Shown: positions 12,116 through 23,282 of the stretch, one piece after another | Layout of the letters: every line of letters begins with the position of its first letter | How positions within the stretch are numbered: position 1 is the first letter of the stretch | Origin: Bombus terrestris | Lineage: Eukaryota > Arthropoda > Insecta > Hymenoptera > Apidae | Direction: 5' to 3' | DNA length: 64,000 bases | Assembly: GCF_910591885.1 (NCBI RefSeq) | Contig: NC_063283.1 | Coordinates: 7,363,001-7,427,000 of the forward strand | Notes under the pieces: model-generated | Databases searched by the model: none | Told to the model about the DNA's origin: nothing | The model's input: the letters and a program-made list of their open reading frames with translations, nothing else | Position numbers and translations under genes: made by a program

Positions 12116-12682
12116 ATGAAACGTTGGCCAAATGAAAAATTAGAATCGATCGATCCACGTCGTCGTTCCACACGTCGACCTTTAATCACGACGAAAAACA
12201 GCGTCGAACGATTTCCAGAAGAATCCCTCTTGCTACCTTCGACGTCCATTCTCCGATCTGATCAACGCGCCGACACAAAACCCGTCGAGTCCTCGACAGA
12301 ATTGCATGCTGATCGAATTGACATTCAATCCGGATCGAGAGCGGCGAACGGAGTTTACACTGGATTCGATCCAGCCCCGTGGATTCGGCTCGATTCGTCG
12401 CCATGCAAAACGTCCAGGGAACGCATCGATAACGACCGCGTTTCCCTCTGTCGCCTCCACCCTCTCCCCCCTCTTTCTTCCGGCATCTCTCACCCTTGTT
12501 TCTTCCAGACACTTTTCGCATTGTTCCATCGCGTCGATGTATTCGATTTCAGGATAATTTCGAAGATGAATAGTGCGAAGATTGAATGTCGTAAAATCTT
12601 ATCATTGTGTGAGTTGATCAAGAGTTATTATACGCGTAACATTTTTTTCTTTTGGATCAGGTTTACGATAATTCCACGATAG
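12116..12682 (+). other. 188-codon open frame in a GC-rich island, doubtful coding
   Basis: The longest uninterrupted frame in the window. The translation is Arg/Ser/Asp-rich, with no domain, membrane segment or signal that I recognise. Opposing frames of 111 and 98 codons overlap it, and the open stretch coincides with the GC-rich part (about 12100-12530), which points to composition and not selection. It could be an orphan gene, a conserved non-coding island or an unspliced exon extension. Coding conservation in a related bee would decide. Confidence 0.15.
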
Positions 12683-12797
12683 GAAATGTTCTAAGAGTAT
12701 AATATAATAATTTAACATTAGGTTAATTGATATTTCGTAATTTAATTGAATTTCTCATATAATTTAATAACGGTGATATTATTATTTTATAATCGAT

Positions 12798-13100
12798 TTA
12801 ACAGTAATATGCAAAAGTTTCAGTCTTTCTTTTTTTCTTTGCTCGAAATATTTTCCATGACTTTCTGTCGAGTATCGGATTCTGTCGCGAAAATATAACA
12901 CTGGCATATTTTTGTATTACTGCAACGTTTCGAAAGCGCTGTCCGACTAAAGAGTGCTGCATCGATCTGAATAAATGATAATCTGTCGGTGTCAAATTTG
13001 GCGAGTACGCCACGTGCGAAAAAGCTTCGCAGTCCAAGTTAAGGATAGCGATTCGAGCCACACGTGGCCTAGCGTTGTCGTCGTCGCTCATCGTGCTCAC
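12798..13100 (-). pseudogene. Mariner transposase fossil, C-terminal catalytic part
   Basis: The minus-strand frame contains DNARPRVAR followed by YSPNLTPTDYHLFRS, the second and third catalytic-aspartate blocks of mariner (DD34D) transposases. It continues into the C-terminal LVGQRFRN region. About 31 residues separate the two aspartates instead of 34, so a few codons are lost. The N-terminal DNA-binding half and the first catalytic aspartate are absent and no flanking terminal repeats were found. It is an inactive fragment of a cut-and-paste transposon. Confidence 0.9.
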
Positions 13101-13210
13101 CGTTATTTTGCGAGGTTATCGTCACCAATCGATCACAAAGTTGACATCTCACATAGGCCGATGCCAATCGAACAATTGTACAAACAGTCGGCAAATTATA
13201 TCGATTAAAA

Positions 13211-14540
13211 GTAATTAAACACGAACGCTGGGGGAAAAGAGACTAAACATTTTGCACACAGCCAATGGAACAAGCAACAATAGGTAACTGATAATACCCA
13301 ACTAATTCGTATAAAATATTTCAATCTCGCTCTTGTTTTGCCAAATAAAAGAGATTTATAACGTTGAAATACTTTTTAACGTAATTGTATCGAAAATGAC
13401 TGAAAGAACGCATAATATAAGATTGATCATACCGCGACAAAACATTATAATCATACACATATCGTTAAATATAATTTCATCCAATGTTGTATATATTACA
13501 TATAACGCGTGGCATATTAAAATCTATTGTTATCTGTTCTATTAAAATTGTATAATCTTCTCGTTCTAATCTTAGAACATCCTTAAAATTCTGACCCGAA
13601 TCTTTCTCATCCGCGCTTTTGAAAACCATTTTACAACCCATCGTGATAATTAAACCTCCAACGAAACCAACAATCCTCGAGAAGAAGAAGAAAAAACAGT
13701 TGGAAAAAGCAAGCAGGCGAGTGGACTCGTAGCTAACCTCAAGCAACCCGAAAGGAACCCTCCAGCCTGTTCATCTCGTCGACAATGTCCCCTTACCTCG
13801 AGGAATTAGGAAAACCGGTCCCTGGAAGTAGAAACAATCGATGGCAGCCGATTAAAGCAGAGGGAGCCGGATAGGATATCGGTTCGATTACGTGGCAATT
13901 CCCCCGGGATACGACTTGGGGACGACACGCGTTTACGGTTTCTGAGATGCATGACCGGAAAGAGAAAGTAACCGAGGAAGTCTACCCTGTAGAATTCTAC
14001 TGAAAATTTCTACTCGTCTCTCGTTTCCTTCCTCTATATCGACGATCGATCATCCCTCGGTAATAATAGCGTAGACCAGCTTTAGAAAATTTAATCTCCC
14101 GATGGTGTATCGTGTTTTATTTATGAAGGATAATATATCAAATACACGCTATTTTTACCATGGCGCAAGTAGTCTTTTTAGGCAAGAAATCTTATCGACC
14201 AATTATGTTTCAGATTGATGATCGATAGCGTTGTATTAATTTTCATTAATACCGATTTGATACGAAGATTATCGAGTTTCTAAGTAATTACGCGTTTCTG
14301 CTTTTCCTATTTACCGACTTTGCTTCTCACCGACGATACGTTTATTCGAAATTTATTCCAACGTTTATTTATTTTCTCGATAATCGTTTTGTTCTGGTGA
14401 TCGATGTAGCCGATGCCTGTATATAAATAAATTCTACTTTTATTCGTTTGTACGTAGGTTGGTAACTTAATCGTAGACCGCATTGTAACTGCGGCCACTT
14501 GAAAGAACCTCCGGGTACAAACCTTAGATTCGACCACAAA
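13211..14540. other. AT-rich non-coding with a GC-richer patch at about 13740-13960
   Basis: No recognisable gene. The patch at 13740-13960 is CpG-containing but has no long frame. Confidence 0.45.
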
Positions 14541-14900
14541 TAATTGTTACGGCTGCGAGAGCGGGCCTTGGGTCAAGCACGTGGTCTAGGTTTACGGATA
14601 AGCTGGGATTGTAGCGAAGGATCGGACCAACCAGTAGAGTGTATGGCTAACATCGAGAACCGAAGGATAGGCAAACGTGGACGAATCGGATCACCTGGAG
14701 CCACGAGGTGTGCTTCCGTGAGCGAACATCGAGTTCCACTAAGGAAAACGTGGACAATCCAGTGGCACAGGATCACTGGAAGCCACCGTGGATTAAGTAT
14801 GTCGGATGTTGTAATCTACTATCTATCGAGATATCTCCAGTGACCAAAGTATGTAACCTTCGTGGAGTTTCGCTTAGATCAACTGGGAAAATATTTCAGG
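14541..14900. other. GC-richer unclassified block with one CACGTG E-box
   Basis: Short overlapping frames (99, 76 and 67 codons) with no recognised domain. CACGTG lies at about 14579-14584. The block stands out from its AT-rich flanks and could be a conserved element or an old insertion. Confidence 0.3.
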
Positions 14901-15149
14901 AAAATATTTTGATGTTTAAGAATATCCCGATCTTTTAAAAAATTGATAGACGGAAGGATTTTGAAATTACCAAACCGCGGATGTTTCTACGATTTCTACA
15001 AAAATTGTTCGAAATTTTATACAGAGCATTATATCTATTAAATATAACATTCGCGGTCCGATTCTCAACTATTCGTGAACGACGTAATAGAATAAAATAT
15101 TCGAACGCTTAACTGTAAATCACTCGTCTGTAAATAGAAGTTGAATCTT

Positions 15150-15700
15150 GCTTTCGTCGTTAGGATCTGCCAAAATCTTTCTGCAACTGCAAAATCGAAT
15201 TTGCAAGAAAGAGTAGAATGGATAGGGACAGGCGAATCGAGACGGATATCGAGACAGAAACGAGAAGATCAGAGGGAAGGATAATCGATAGGGGAGGCGT
15301 TCGCAATTTGCCCGGGAGCAGATCAAATGGAAGTGGTCGCGGCTCATAATTAAGAGCCATCGGCCATTGACGTAATGCCATGCGGCCGTCACGTTGCCTC
15401 ATTGTTGCCGGCTACTTGCAATTAGCCGTGCGAACGGCCAATTTACCCGCGGCATAACAATCCTCCACCAAACGGTATTCGAATCCCGTTTGATTTTCCC
15501 ACCAATCGCTTCGATAACATGCAAGACACCGGGCGACCTCTGCGTTCCAATCAAGATAAGGGAGAGAATCTGGAACCAGTCGAGATCCAGGAACATCAAT
15601 ATCCCACGTATTAGGAATTTTGCCAGATCTCTTCTACGCGAGATCTTCCTATTCTCACTGACGATGAGATGGAAAGGATGCACCGTTACTTCTGAAATCT
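15150..15700. other. GC-richer non-coding island
   Basis: Overlapping frames of 80-102 codons on both strands, none recognised. It contains CGGCCATTGACG and AATTAGCCG-type TAAT-bearing motifs (about 15360-15470) resembling those in the other islands. Probable conserved non-coding DNA, by inference. Confidence 0.35.
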
Positions 15701-15920
15701 AATGACACGGCTTTGCTTTCTAATTTTACAAAATCCGCTCAGTCCGTACGATGAAACGTTGTTGAAGTATCAGATGTCAAGTGTTTCTTGCGTTCGAAAA
15801 TCGATATCGTTTAGATTGTCTATTTGAAACCCTCGACAGACAGGTATTTGTTAGGTAGGTTCATGATCGTTTTCCTGGGAAGCTTATCCGTCTTAAAATC
15901 TCGTCTTTCTTAATTTTGGT

Positions 15921-16223
15921 ATAGTAGAATTTGGTTCTGATAACAGAGGGTCGTTAGATAGCTACCTTCTCTTCTCAGATAGCTGTCAGCTCTTCTTATT
16001 GGTTCAATAATTAGAATTTAAGTATTGAATTTCAGCTGCTCCTTCTTTGACAAGCGTATAGAATTTATTTGGAATAAAATCAAATATTAGTTACTTGGAT
16101 ATTCATTGTTCAGGTATTAATACATATATATTCGTTATAAGAATACGCGTTGCTACATGTACGCTCGACCATAGGATAACGAAGACTCGGAATTAACGTG
16201 TTCGCATAAGCGAGGTTCTATCG
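15921..16223. mobile_element. Pogo/Tigger-like MITE, diverged copy
   Basis: The right end (GCGAGGTTCTATCG before TA) and the segment before it (GAAGACTCGGAATTAACG) align with the right part of the element at 6692-7016. The left end is weaker: TAGTAGAATTTGG after TA. The length (303 bp) is close to the other copy. No transposase is present. The left boundary is less certain than the right. Confidence 0.5.
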
Positions 16224-16630
16224 TATTACACCGCGCTATTACTATTCAGTCCTTCGGGAAAGAAACGACTAACTTCGACGGAATTAATCTTCCAAGTAGC
16301 TCGTTTCACATAAACAACTTTTTACCAATCTAATCCAATCTCCAACAATTCATCACGCATGAACTCTTCAATTCACCGCTATCATAAATTCAGCAAAAGT
16401 TATTCAGCGAAACTTCCACTCATCGATCACCAAGCAAACACCACAAACACCCTTTCTCTTTCCAAGCAAAATACTCCCAAAAAAAGACCAGGAATAAAAT
16501 CCAATTGTCGTTATACTCCATTAAAGACGCAGTCAGGGAACCATTCAGCTTTTCCTATAGCCAGCCACAAGGTTGCCACCGAGAAAGTCGACGCCAAGAG
16601 ACAAAGAGAGGGAAAGAAAGAGGGAAGAGG

Positions 16631-16633
<3 letters not shown>

Positions 16634-16665
<32 letters not shown>
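16634..16665. repeat. (GA)n microsatellite
   Basis: Pure GA dinucleotide run inside a purine-rich stretch (about 16600-16670). It keeps an Arg-Glu repeat frame open that has no coding meaning. Confidence 0.95.
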
Positions 16666-16666
<1 letters not shown>

Positions 16667-16679
16667 AAAACAATTCAGC

Positions 16680-17340
16680 CCCTAATTGCGCGAACCGACG
16701 TGAGAGTAAGCGGCACTGAAGGAAAAAGGCGTCGCGGCGTCGGCGAAGGAAAGAGACGGAGCGACTGGTTTCGGCTGCGCTTGGTTCGCTCATTTTTGCC
16801 GGGCTTCAATCCTTTCAGAGGCTTCGTCGCCGCCGAAAACAACCGACGATATATCACCGGTAACGCGATTAACCCTCAAAATTTTGCTCCTAAAGGGATT
16901 AGAACGGGCACGGAGCGCGAGCTGGCTTCCGTTGCACGTGCCCACGCCATTTTCGCCAGGCTAACGACGCCAAAGTCTGTCCGGAAGAAACTTTTGCATA
17001 TCGCCAAAACGAAACGACGACTCGGCCATTAAACGGCCGTTTACCACCAACTTTCCCTTCGTCGTGTCAAACACGTACAAGCGGGTTGAAGACATCAACA
17101 AACCCTCGCAGCGTGTATCGCGAGGAAATTCGTGATAACAAGTTGACAAGAGTAGGTCGGCATGTGACAGGTGCTAAGCTCCGTTTCTTGAACGGTCTTG
17201 AGCTTAGAGAAAAGGCCGGTTTGACCTCTGTCTATCTGTCTGCTCATTTTCTCAACTACTGTTTTTTGTCATCGTCGTGCAATAAGCGAGCTTGCGGAGA
17301 TAAGGCTCGTTGATATCCTGAGAAGATTCGTTTCTCGAAA
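16680..17340. other. GC-rich island with a second CGGCCATTAAACG and a 12-bp palindrome
   Basis: CGGCCATTAAACG (17023-17035) runs into AAACGGCCGTTT (17031-17042), a perfect palindrome. A CACGTG lies near 16936. A 175-codon frame (16505-17032) starts in the microsatellite and is not a recognised protein. A conserved regulatory element is plausible but unproven. Confidence 0.4.
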
Positions 17341-18180
17341 ATCGTATAGATCGATCGTTCGACTATTTAAGCGACGAACAAACTGCGGATATTTGTCCGT
17401 TTATTCGGAATTCCCAGATGGTAAAGTACACAGAATGCATATAGTACACGATGTATTTACGGTAGAATATTCGTTATGATTTTTAGTGGGAAAAACGAAT
17501 CTCTGTCTAACTTTTATTTTCTTAATCGTAGCCATAAATTTGCGTGAGAATCCGCCGTTTGGTTGTGAAATTGAGGAATTGATAAAAAGTGGAGTTGGTC
17601 AATTTCGCTTCTGCGAACTTCGAATATACGTGGATAGAGTTATACGAAAGTATAAATATAGTCGAAGTTTTACTTCAAAGAACATTCCATATACTCGTAT
17701 TATACGTCAGACAATAATATATTCAATGCACGGTTTCGAGCAGCCTGTTTGTTCGAAGCTCGTTTCGTGTTCGATTTCTGAACGACGAGAGGGCTGTACC
17801 CGATCCTGTCCACGAGTTTCCGTGAAAGGAACTTCTATCATTCCCAGTGCTAATTTAGCTGCCGCTATTCCGCGCCTTATTAGCGTTATCTTCTCGGACA
17901 AACCACCAGCACGCAACGCGGTCGCAGTTCATTAACCCTTCGACCGTGCGATTGTTTTCTGCGGAGAGCGCGAATGCGTTTCGCGGTTTCTACGTTTGAA
18001 ATTGAACGCTGGATGAAGAGGTTTGTCGGAGGTGTTTAGCGTATGATCATCGGGCCGAATGATATTCCGCTTTGAGAGAGAAGATTCGTTTCATTCAAGC
18101 GAAGTACTTTGTAGTTGGCTATTAGAATTCAAAGCTCTAAACTCAAACGCTGGTTCGTGGGAACATCTTTTTACGGTTGC
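17341..18180. other. Non-coding, nothing recognised
   Basis: Contains a 149-codon frame at 17486-17935 (plus strand) with no recognisable domain. It spans a change from AT-rich to GC-richer DNA and is best treated as chance. Confidence 0.4.
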
Positions 18181-18295
18181 TCTGAAATTCGAAACTTGAA
18201 ATTGATTACGAATGGAATTACGTTCGAATTGAAAAACACCATCGCAATTCGTCCAGAATTCGTCACATCCTAATTTCACACTTATCAACATTTCT

Positions 18296-18600
18296 ATATT
18301 TAGATTCGAGACATGCAAATTTCGAGTTTACCGAGACTTCCATATCTCCGTTCGGATCTAAATTTGAAATTCCTACGCCTGAATCCGAAACACGCAACAA
18401 TTTCAAATCTGATAAAATTTCTATATCTCGAATGTAAATAGGGAAATTTCAAAACTGAAATTTCTATCGTCTCGATTCGAGACATCCGAACTTCTAATTT
18501 ATCAAAATTTCTGTATCTCGATTGGAGACAGTGGAATCTCAAATTTAGCGAAATTTCTGTATCTCAGTCGAGAGCCTCGAAATCCCAATCTCGACAATTA
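18296..18600. repeat. Degenerate tandem repeat, period about 45 bp
   Basis: Segments of the type ATTTCTRTATCTCGATTCGAGAC recur near 18302, 18381, 18430, 18474, 18520 and 18565, with AATTTCAAATTT-like spacers. Spacing of 45-46 bp is clearest in the last three units. The minus-strand translation shows the same periodicity (SRYRNF and MSRIE repeats), so the open frame there is repeat-driven. Confidence 0.7.
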
Positions 18601-20130
18601 GTTTATCAGCGTTACATCACCGTACCCTGCCTTTTCGCAAACGATGCAAGTCGAGGTCCGACCGTAAGAATCGAGTGGAAAGGTCGCGTCTAATTTACGA
18701 CAGCATATTTCAAGCATCGATTCCGTGGCTACACGATCCCTCGGGAGGTGGTTCGAGGAGAATCTCGTTGAAAGAAACGATGACCGGGAGTCGAAGTAGA
18801 AAAATAAGAAAAGGGAGAGAAAGAAGAAGAAGAAGACGAAGGAAGCAGCGAAGAGAAGGATGGTGGCAAGTTTAAAACGTTCCCCTTCGTACGGTTCGGT
18901 CGGCTTATCGTCTCGATTCGATCTCTCGCGAGTTACATTCGCGGCGGTTCACAGATTGAAATCGGGCAAAATTCGATAGGAGGTCTGGATGTATCTTTCT
19001 ATGGAAGCCAGAGTCATAAACTCCACAACCAGATAGAGGTTGGATGCTTGTTATTTTTACACTTGGGACACATTATTCCAGATTCATATCCAACATCGCG
19101 ATACGGACCTGGATGCACTAGTTCTTCTACCTTTTCACCAGTTACCTGTTTTTGACGAGTATACTCGTCACGAAGAAATGGCAATATTTTGTGCTACGAC
19201 GGTTTCTGTCAGTAATAAGATAAACAAATAAAACAGTTGCTTTACTCTATAAAAACTATTATCATAAAATTAAGTGTTTTAACATTAGTTTTTAGTTAGT
19301 ATTATTAGTTAACAAGGTAATCAAAATAAAGTATATAAAATAATTATTGATTAATAAAGGAAAACGATTTTCGACGTTAGAGTTTGCTCGTGAATCGTTC
19401 GCGTAGGATTTAAATGTTCGAATAGCAACAACTATTGATCGTGATGTTACACGAATATATATTTGATTCCATTTCTTTATTTACTTATACCATGGGTCAC
19501 TATATAATAGTTTCGTTGATTTGTCATCGAATATCATGCATGTTTATTTGCTTTATCGATGGTTATTTGTTAAATGTAATATATCAAACACATTTACTGC
19601 TCGTGATAGAGATACGATAATATGCTCGCGTAAATCAATATTGATTTTGCAGCAATAAAGAGAATATAGAATTCAAATGAAACGTTAACAGAGGAACAGA
19701 CAATTTCATTTATTCGACGTTAATCGAGAAAATCTGGCAAATAAAAATTTTCAAAATCTCATCGCCAATCTGCGTACTTTTTCCCTCTTTTTTCCCGTTT
19801 TATCGACGAATGAAAAAGATCGATCGAATGGAAAGAGAGATTGACGTTGGTCGATCGTAGAGGGAACGTGTCGTCGCGTGCAACTTTTTATCGGTCGGCC
19901 TGCAACTCCGTGGCCTGTCTTACGTAGCAGAACTTCATAAGCGGCGGAGAACGAGCCGGAAGTTTGCTAACGGGCTGACTCAGCCGGTCCCTCTCTCGTC
20001 TTCGGTGAATTCGCGGTAATACGCAACGACGATTCTTGCTGAGGGCTCGTAAAAATGTTCGACCTCCTCCACGTTCTCCTCCAGATCTCGTCAAACGTCG
20101 CGACCGAAGCAACTAGTAACGAACGTGAGT
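18601..20130. other. Non-coding; short purine-rich tract and a GC-richer block at 19840-20110
   Basis: A GAA-rich tract lies at about 18810-18850 and AT-rich DNA follows. A CpG-richer block at 19840-20110 carries an unrecognised 74-codon minus-strand frame. Confidence 0.45.
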
Positions 20131-20720
20131 TACGAATCGCGATCGAAAGACCGGAATTTGTGATTATGAATTTATTCTTCGAAGTACGCTTAGATTTATT
20201 CTATTCATTGTAGATCTACGATCGAATCCTTTTTTAATCATTTCTTTTCTTACTTGCGAAAATATACGCGTAGTACCCTCATATTGATTTTCTCATTATT
20301 ACGTTTAATATTGTTATATTTTATCCGTATCTCTCTATTTGTGATTTCACAACCTAACTCCTGCAATAGAATAGTTCACGTTTCTATCATTCTTGAATAA
20401 AAGAGTGTACGAGCCAGTTATATACCGTGAGAAAATCTGTATCTCCTCTTTGATATCAGACAGCCAGAAAGAAATGGAAAAGAATTTTCTTGCGGTAAAA
20501 GATAAGATAAAAGATTATCGCAAAAATCATATGCAAATAACGAGATTTCTCGAACAGGACGATACGTTGTTTGAACGATCGATCCATTCCAAATGAAACG
20601 ATATCTTCGTTCATTCTTAAATTCGTTTTCTTCTTCCACGCAAACGATAAACTTGGTTTCAAAATGAGAAGATCCAACGTCCTCTTGGTATTGCAAACAC
20701 CGAGGACCATCGATCTAGGC

Positions 20721-20800
20721 GTTCTTAAACGAATGCACAGGCAAGCCTTAGCTAATTACAAAGTTAAATTAAATATTGATATGCGAGGATTCAACTTCCT
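20721..20800 (+). repeat. Dispersed repeat B, copy 1
   Basis: Core CTAATTACAAAGTTAAATTA plus flanking GTTCTTAAACGAA and AACTTCC match the inverted copy at 26614-26688. Not recognised as a known element. Confidence 0.55.
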
Positions 20801-21174
20801 CCGCGAAATAGCCTGTGCCTGGTAGAGAATTTTGCGCCAGTCTCTCGGATACGCGATCGCCCTGATCATCAGAGTGGCTAGTAAACAGACGATATTTAAA
20901 TGAGCAGGGCAACTTTCGTGTAACCAGAAAGAAAGTTGCCAAGCTGTACCGGTGATATCTCTTGCGGGTCTCAACAGGGTTCAAAGATTGTTGTAAGACT
21001 CGTGATACTAATCGTTTCTCGATTCTAATGGCTTCGAAATAAAACCGAAGAATTGCAACTGTTAATTAACGACCAACCGCTAGCTAATCAACCGTTTCGA
21101 ACTCTTCGAAACTAATTCATACTTGTTCACCATTAGTACCAATCTTGTTTAAAAATGTTTCCAGCCAGGAAGTC

Positions 21175-21345
21175 CAGCGAATTTCGAAATATAATAAGTT
21201 TAGAATCTTTGAATTTTCTGTTTTAACGAAACTGCGTATAAATCGTAATTGTTTAATTTGGACGAATTTCAAAATATCACAAGTTTCGAATCTTCTATTA
21301 TCTAATATGTAAATTGTAATTTCTTCTTTTATTTTTCTATAACGT
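21175..21345. repeat. Two imperfect tandem copies of an 86-bp unit
   Basis: GCGAATTTCGAAATATAATA at about 21177 recurs as a GACGAATTTCAAAATATCAC copy near 21262. Both are followed by AGTTT(A/C)GAATCTT and then RTAAATYGTAATT. The minus-strand frame across the copies shows the duplicated peptide pattern and is not a gene. Confidence 0.7.
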
Positions 21346-21399
21346 TCAGCGTCTTGCAGAAGGCTGCGTTTCAAAATAAGATTCAAGGTTTCTCATTTT

Positions 21400-22488
21400 A
21401 AAGAAAGGATGTACAAATAATTACTTACCTACAGATTTAGAACTCTTCAATCTCCTGACGCAAAAGATCGCTCTAAAGAGATTTCATGTAAATCTAAAAT
21501 TCCTAAAATTTCGTTCTTTTATTACATAGCTAACACAATTTCAAGTTCGTCATAATTTTCCCAATATCTCAGAAAATTCCAATTCTAGCAGTCATTCTTA
21601 TCTACCGATATCGAACTCGAAGCCGTGACATTGAAACCGAGGCATCGCGGCGATGAGTCGCAACAGTTGACTCATAATTCGTGGATCGTTCCAATTTTAC
21701 CCTCAACCACGAACGATATTTATACGGACAAGCTTCGCTCGATCCAAGTTCTCCTAACGAGCTGACTCAGCTAACCTTGCTGCTTCATCGCTTTGGAAAT
21801 CACGGAATTAGAAATCCCTGGCTTAAAATCGTTCCATGGGTGCAACGACCAAAGCGTTGTCCATATTGCGGCCAACTTTATGTCGCTTTCACATGACCAT
21901 GATCGGTATAATAATCTACCGATACGATACTGATATCGACGATTTGAAGGTTGTATTATTCGAGGTTCCAATTTCCTATCTTCGTATACGTATTATTTTC
22001 ATTCACGAAAAATTGTACGATAATCACGATGTAGAAAGCTCGCGGAACGCATAATCTGCGATACTAACCACTCGTCCAAGTGCTAGAAATAGAAGAAAGT
22101 GGCCATTTTTGTAATATCCCTTTTACGCTTCAAGATCCGCTATAATTTTAGACGAACTGTGAATAAAACGCTTATCTCTCTTTAAAAATCTGAAACTTGC
22201 AAGTAACTCGAGCGTCGCAGAAGCGAAACCGATCAACTCTAGTTTTAACGCATCTTTTAGTTTCATTGCAGAAGTACGCCATTAATATTCTGTTCTCGAG
22301 GAACGAATCATTCGCTTCCATAAGTTCGTTCGTCGCAAGAAGATGACGTACAACAAGTAATTGTAAATTCTAAGGTAAATTAAAAAGTAAGATATATATC
22401 GGTTTTCTGAACATTTCGATTTATACAGTTGATCAATGTGGCTCCTGAGCGGCCCGATCGTTACTCGTTACTAAAAGTGATAGTTACA
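21400..22488. other. Non-coding, nothing recognised
   Basis: AT-rich overall. A GC-richer part (21640-21900) carries a 71-codon frame whose CPYCGQ motif is an isolated coincidence without a zinc-finger context. Confidence 0.45.
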
Positions 22489-22566
22489 CTGCGGATTTTT
22501 ATGCATTTATGTGAAATTTAAATGTGAGAAATTACGCGCAATGCACGTAACATGGAATGATATGTA
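22489..22566 (+). repeat. Dispersed repeat family A, copy 2 (left part, interrupted by Tc1 element)
   Basis: GCGGATTTTTATGCATTTAT, then GCAATGCACGTAACATGGAA, aligns with copy 1 at 9828. The alignment stops exactly where the Tc1-like element begins and seems to resume past 23283 (gatggataaaaggaag), suggesting the transposon landed in a copy of this repeat. Confidence 0.55.
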
Positions 22567-23282
22567 CAGTGCTGTGGATAATTATAGACTCAAACACACT
22601 TTTTGCGTTATTTCTTCGATATTTCCAAGGGACCACCGGTCATGTTAAGAGAAATTGTTTTAGCAAAAGTCAAATTGAGCGCTGTAGGATATCAGATGTT
22701 ACACGGCGAATCATTGGCTCGACGAAAAGTCAAACTTTCAGCAAGACAATGCTTCTACTCGTACAGCGACCACTATAAAAAAGTGGCTCCAAGATTTCGG
22801 AATAGAATTATTACCGTGGCCAGCGTTGAGTCCTGATCCGAATCCCATCGAGAACCTGTGAAGAATTTTAGTAAGAAAAGTTTACGATCAGGTGAAACCA
22901 CGTATAAAAATGATCTTGGAACTTAGGAAAAGAATAAAATCCTCGTAGGCGGATATTCAAAACGAAACTCCAAATGAGTTTAGCGGATAGCGTAGCTAAC
23001 AGATTAATAGAAGCAATCAGAGATAAAGGAGAATTCATTAAATATTTAATGAAAACGTAACAAAATTAACGTTGGCTTTATATTTCCTCACAGCGAAAAA
23101 CACAATTTTAAGAGGAAATTTAATCTTTTCCAGACTTCGAAAGAAGAAGATTTTTGTTTGTTGCATCTTCAGTTCCGTCGCATATTATAATATGAAATTA
23201 TGTAAACGAGTTTGCCAATTTTTGTTTTAATATCATGAAAAATTTAAAAATAGGATTCAGTCTATAATTATTCAAGGCACTG
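22567..23282 (+). mobile_element. Tc1-like transposon, internally deleted
   Basis: The left end reads CAGTGCTGTGGATAATTATA after a TA. The inverted right end reads CAGTGCCTTGAATAATTATA. The two share the ATAATTATAGACT block. The right target dinucleotide is CA instead of TA. The element is 716 bp, under half the usual 1.6 kb, and retains only the C-terminal part of the transposase gene. Confidence 0.85.
22640..23060 (+). pseudogene. Tc1-family transposase remnant
   Basis: The frame through 22730-22858 contains FQQDNASTRTA (second catalytic Asp block) and LSPDPNPIENL (third block), the Tc1-type DDE signature. The expected Trp after IENL is a TGA stop (22859-22861). The frame continues as RILVRKVYDQVK until a TAG, and a diverged C-terminal segment follows to about 23060. 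The N-terminal HTH domains and first Asp are missing. It is inactive. Confidence 0.9.

Noticed and set aside
16505..17032. 175-codon plus-strand frame
   Set aside because: It begins in and is held open by a GA microsatellite and a GC-rich island; no domain.
18031..18060. DDH-containing minus-strand stretch considered as the missing C-terminal MXD exon
   Set aside because: Flanking residues do not resemble the acidic C-terminal region and the frame and acceptor context do not fit phase 1.
21836..21896. CPYCGQ motif suggesting a zinc finger
   Set aside because: Only one CxxC pair, no second pair or histidines in the frame, and the frame is short and unsupported.
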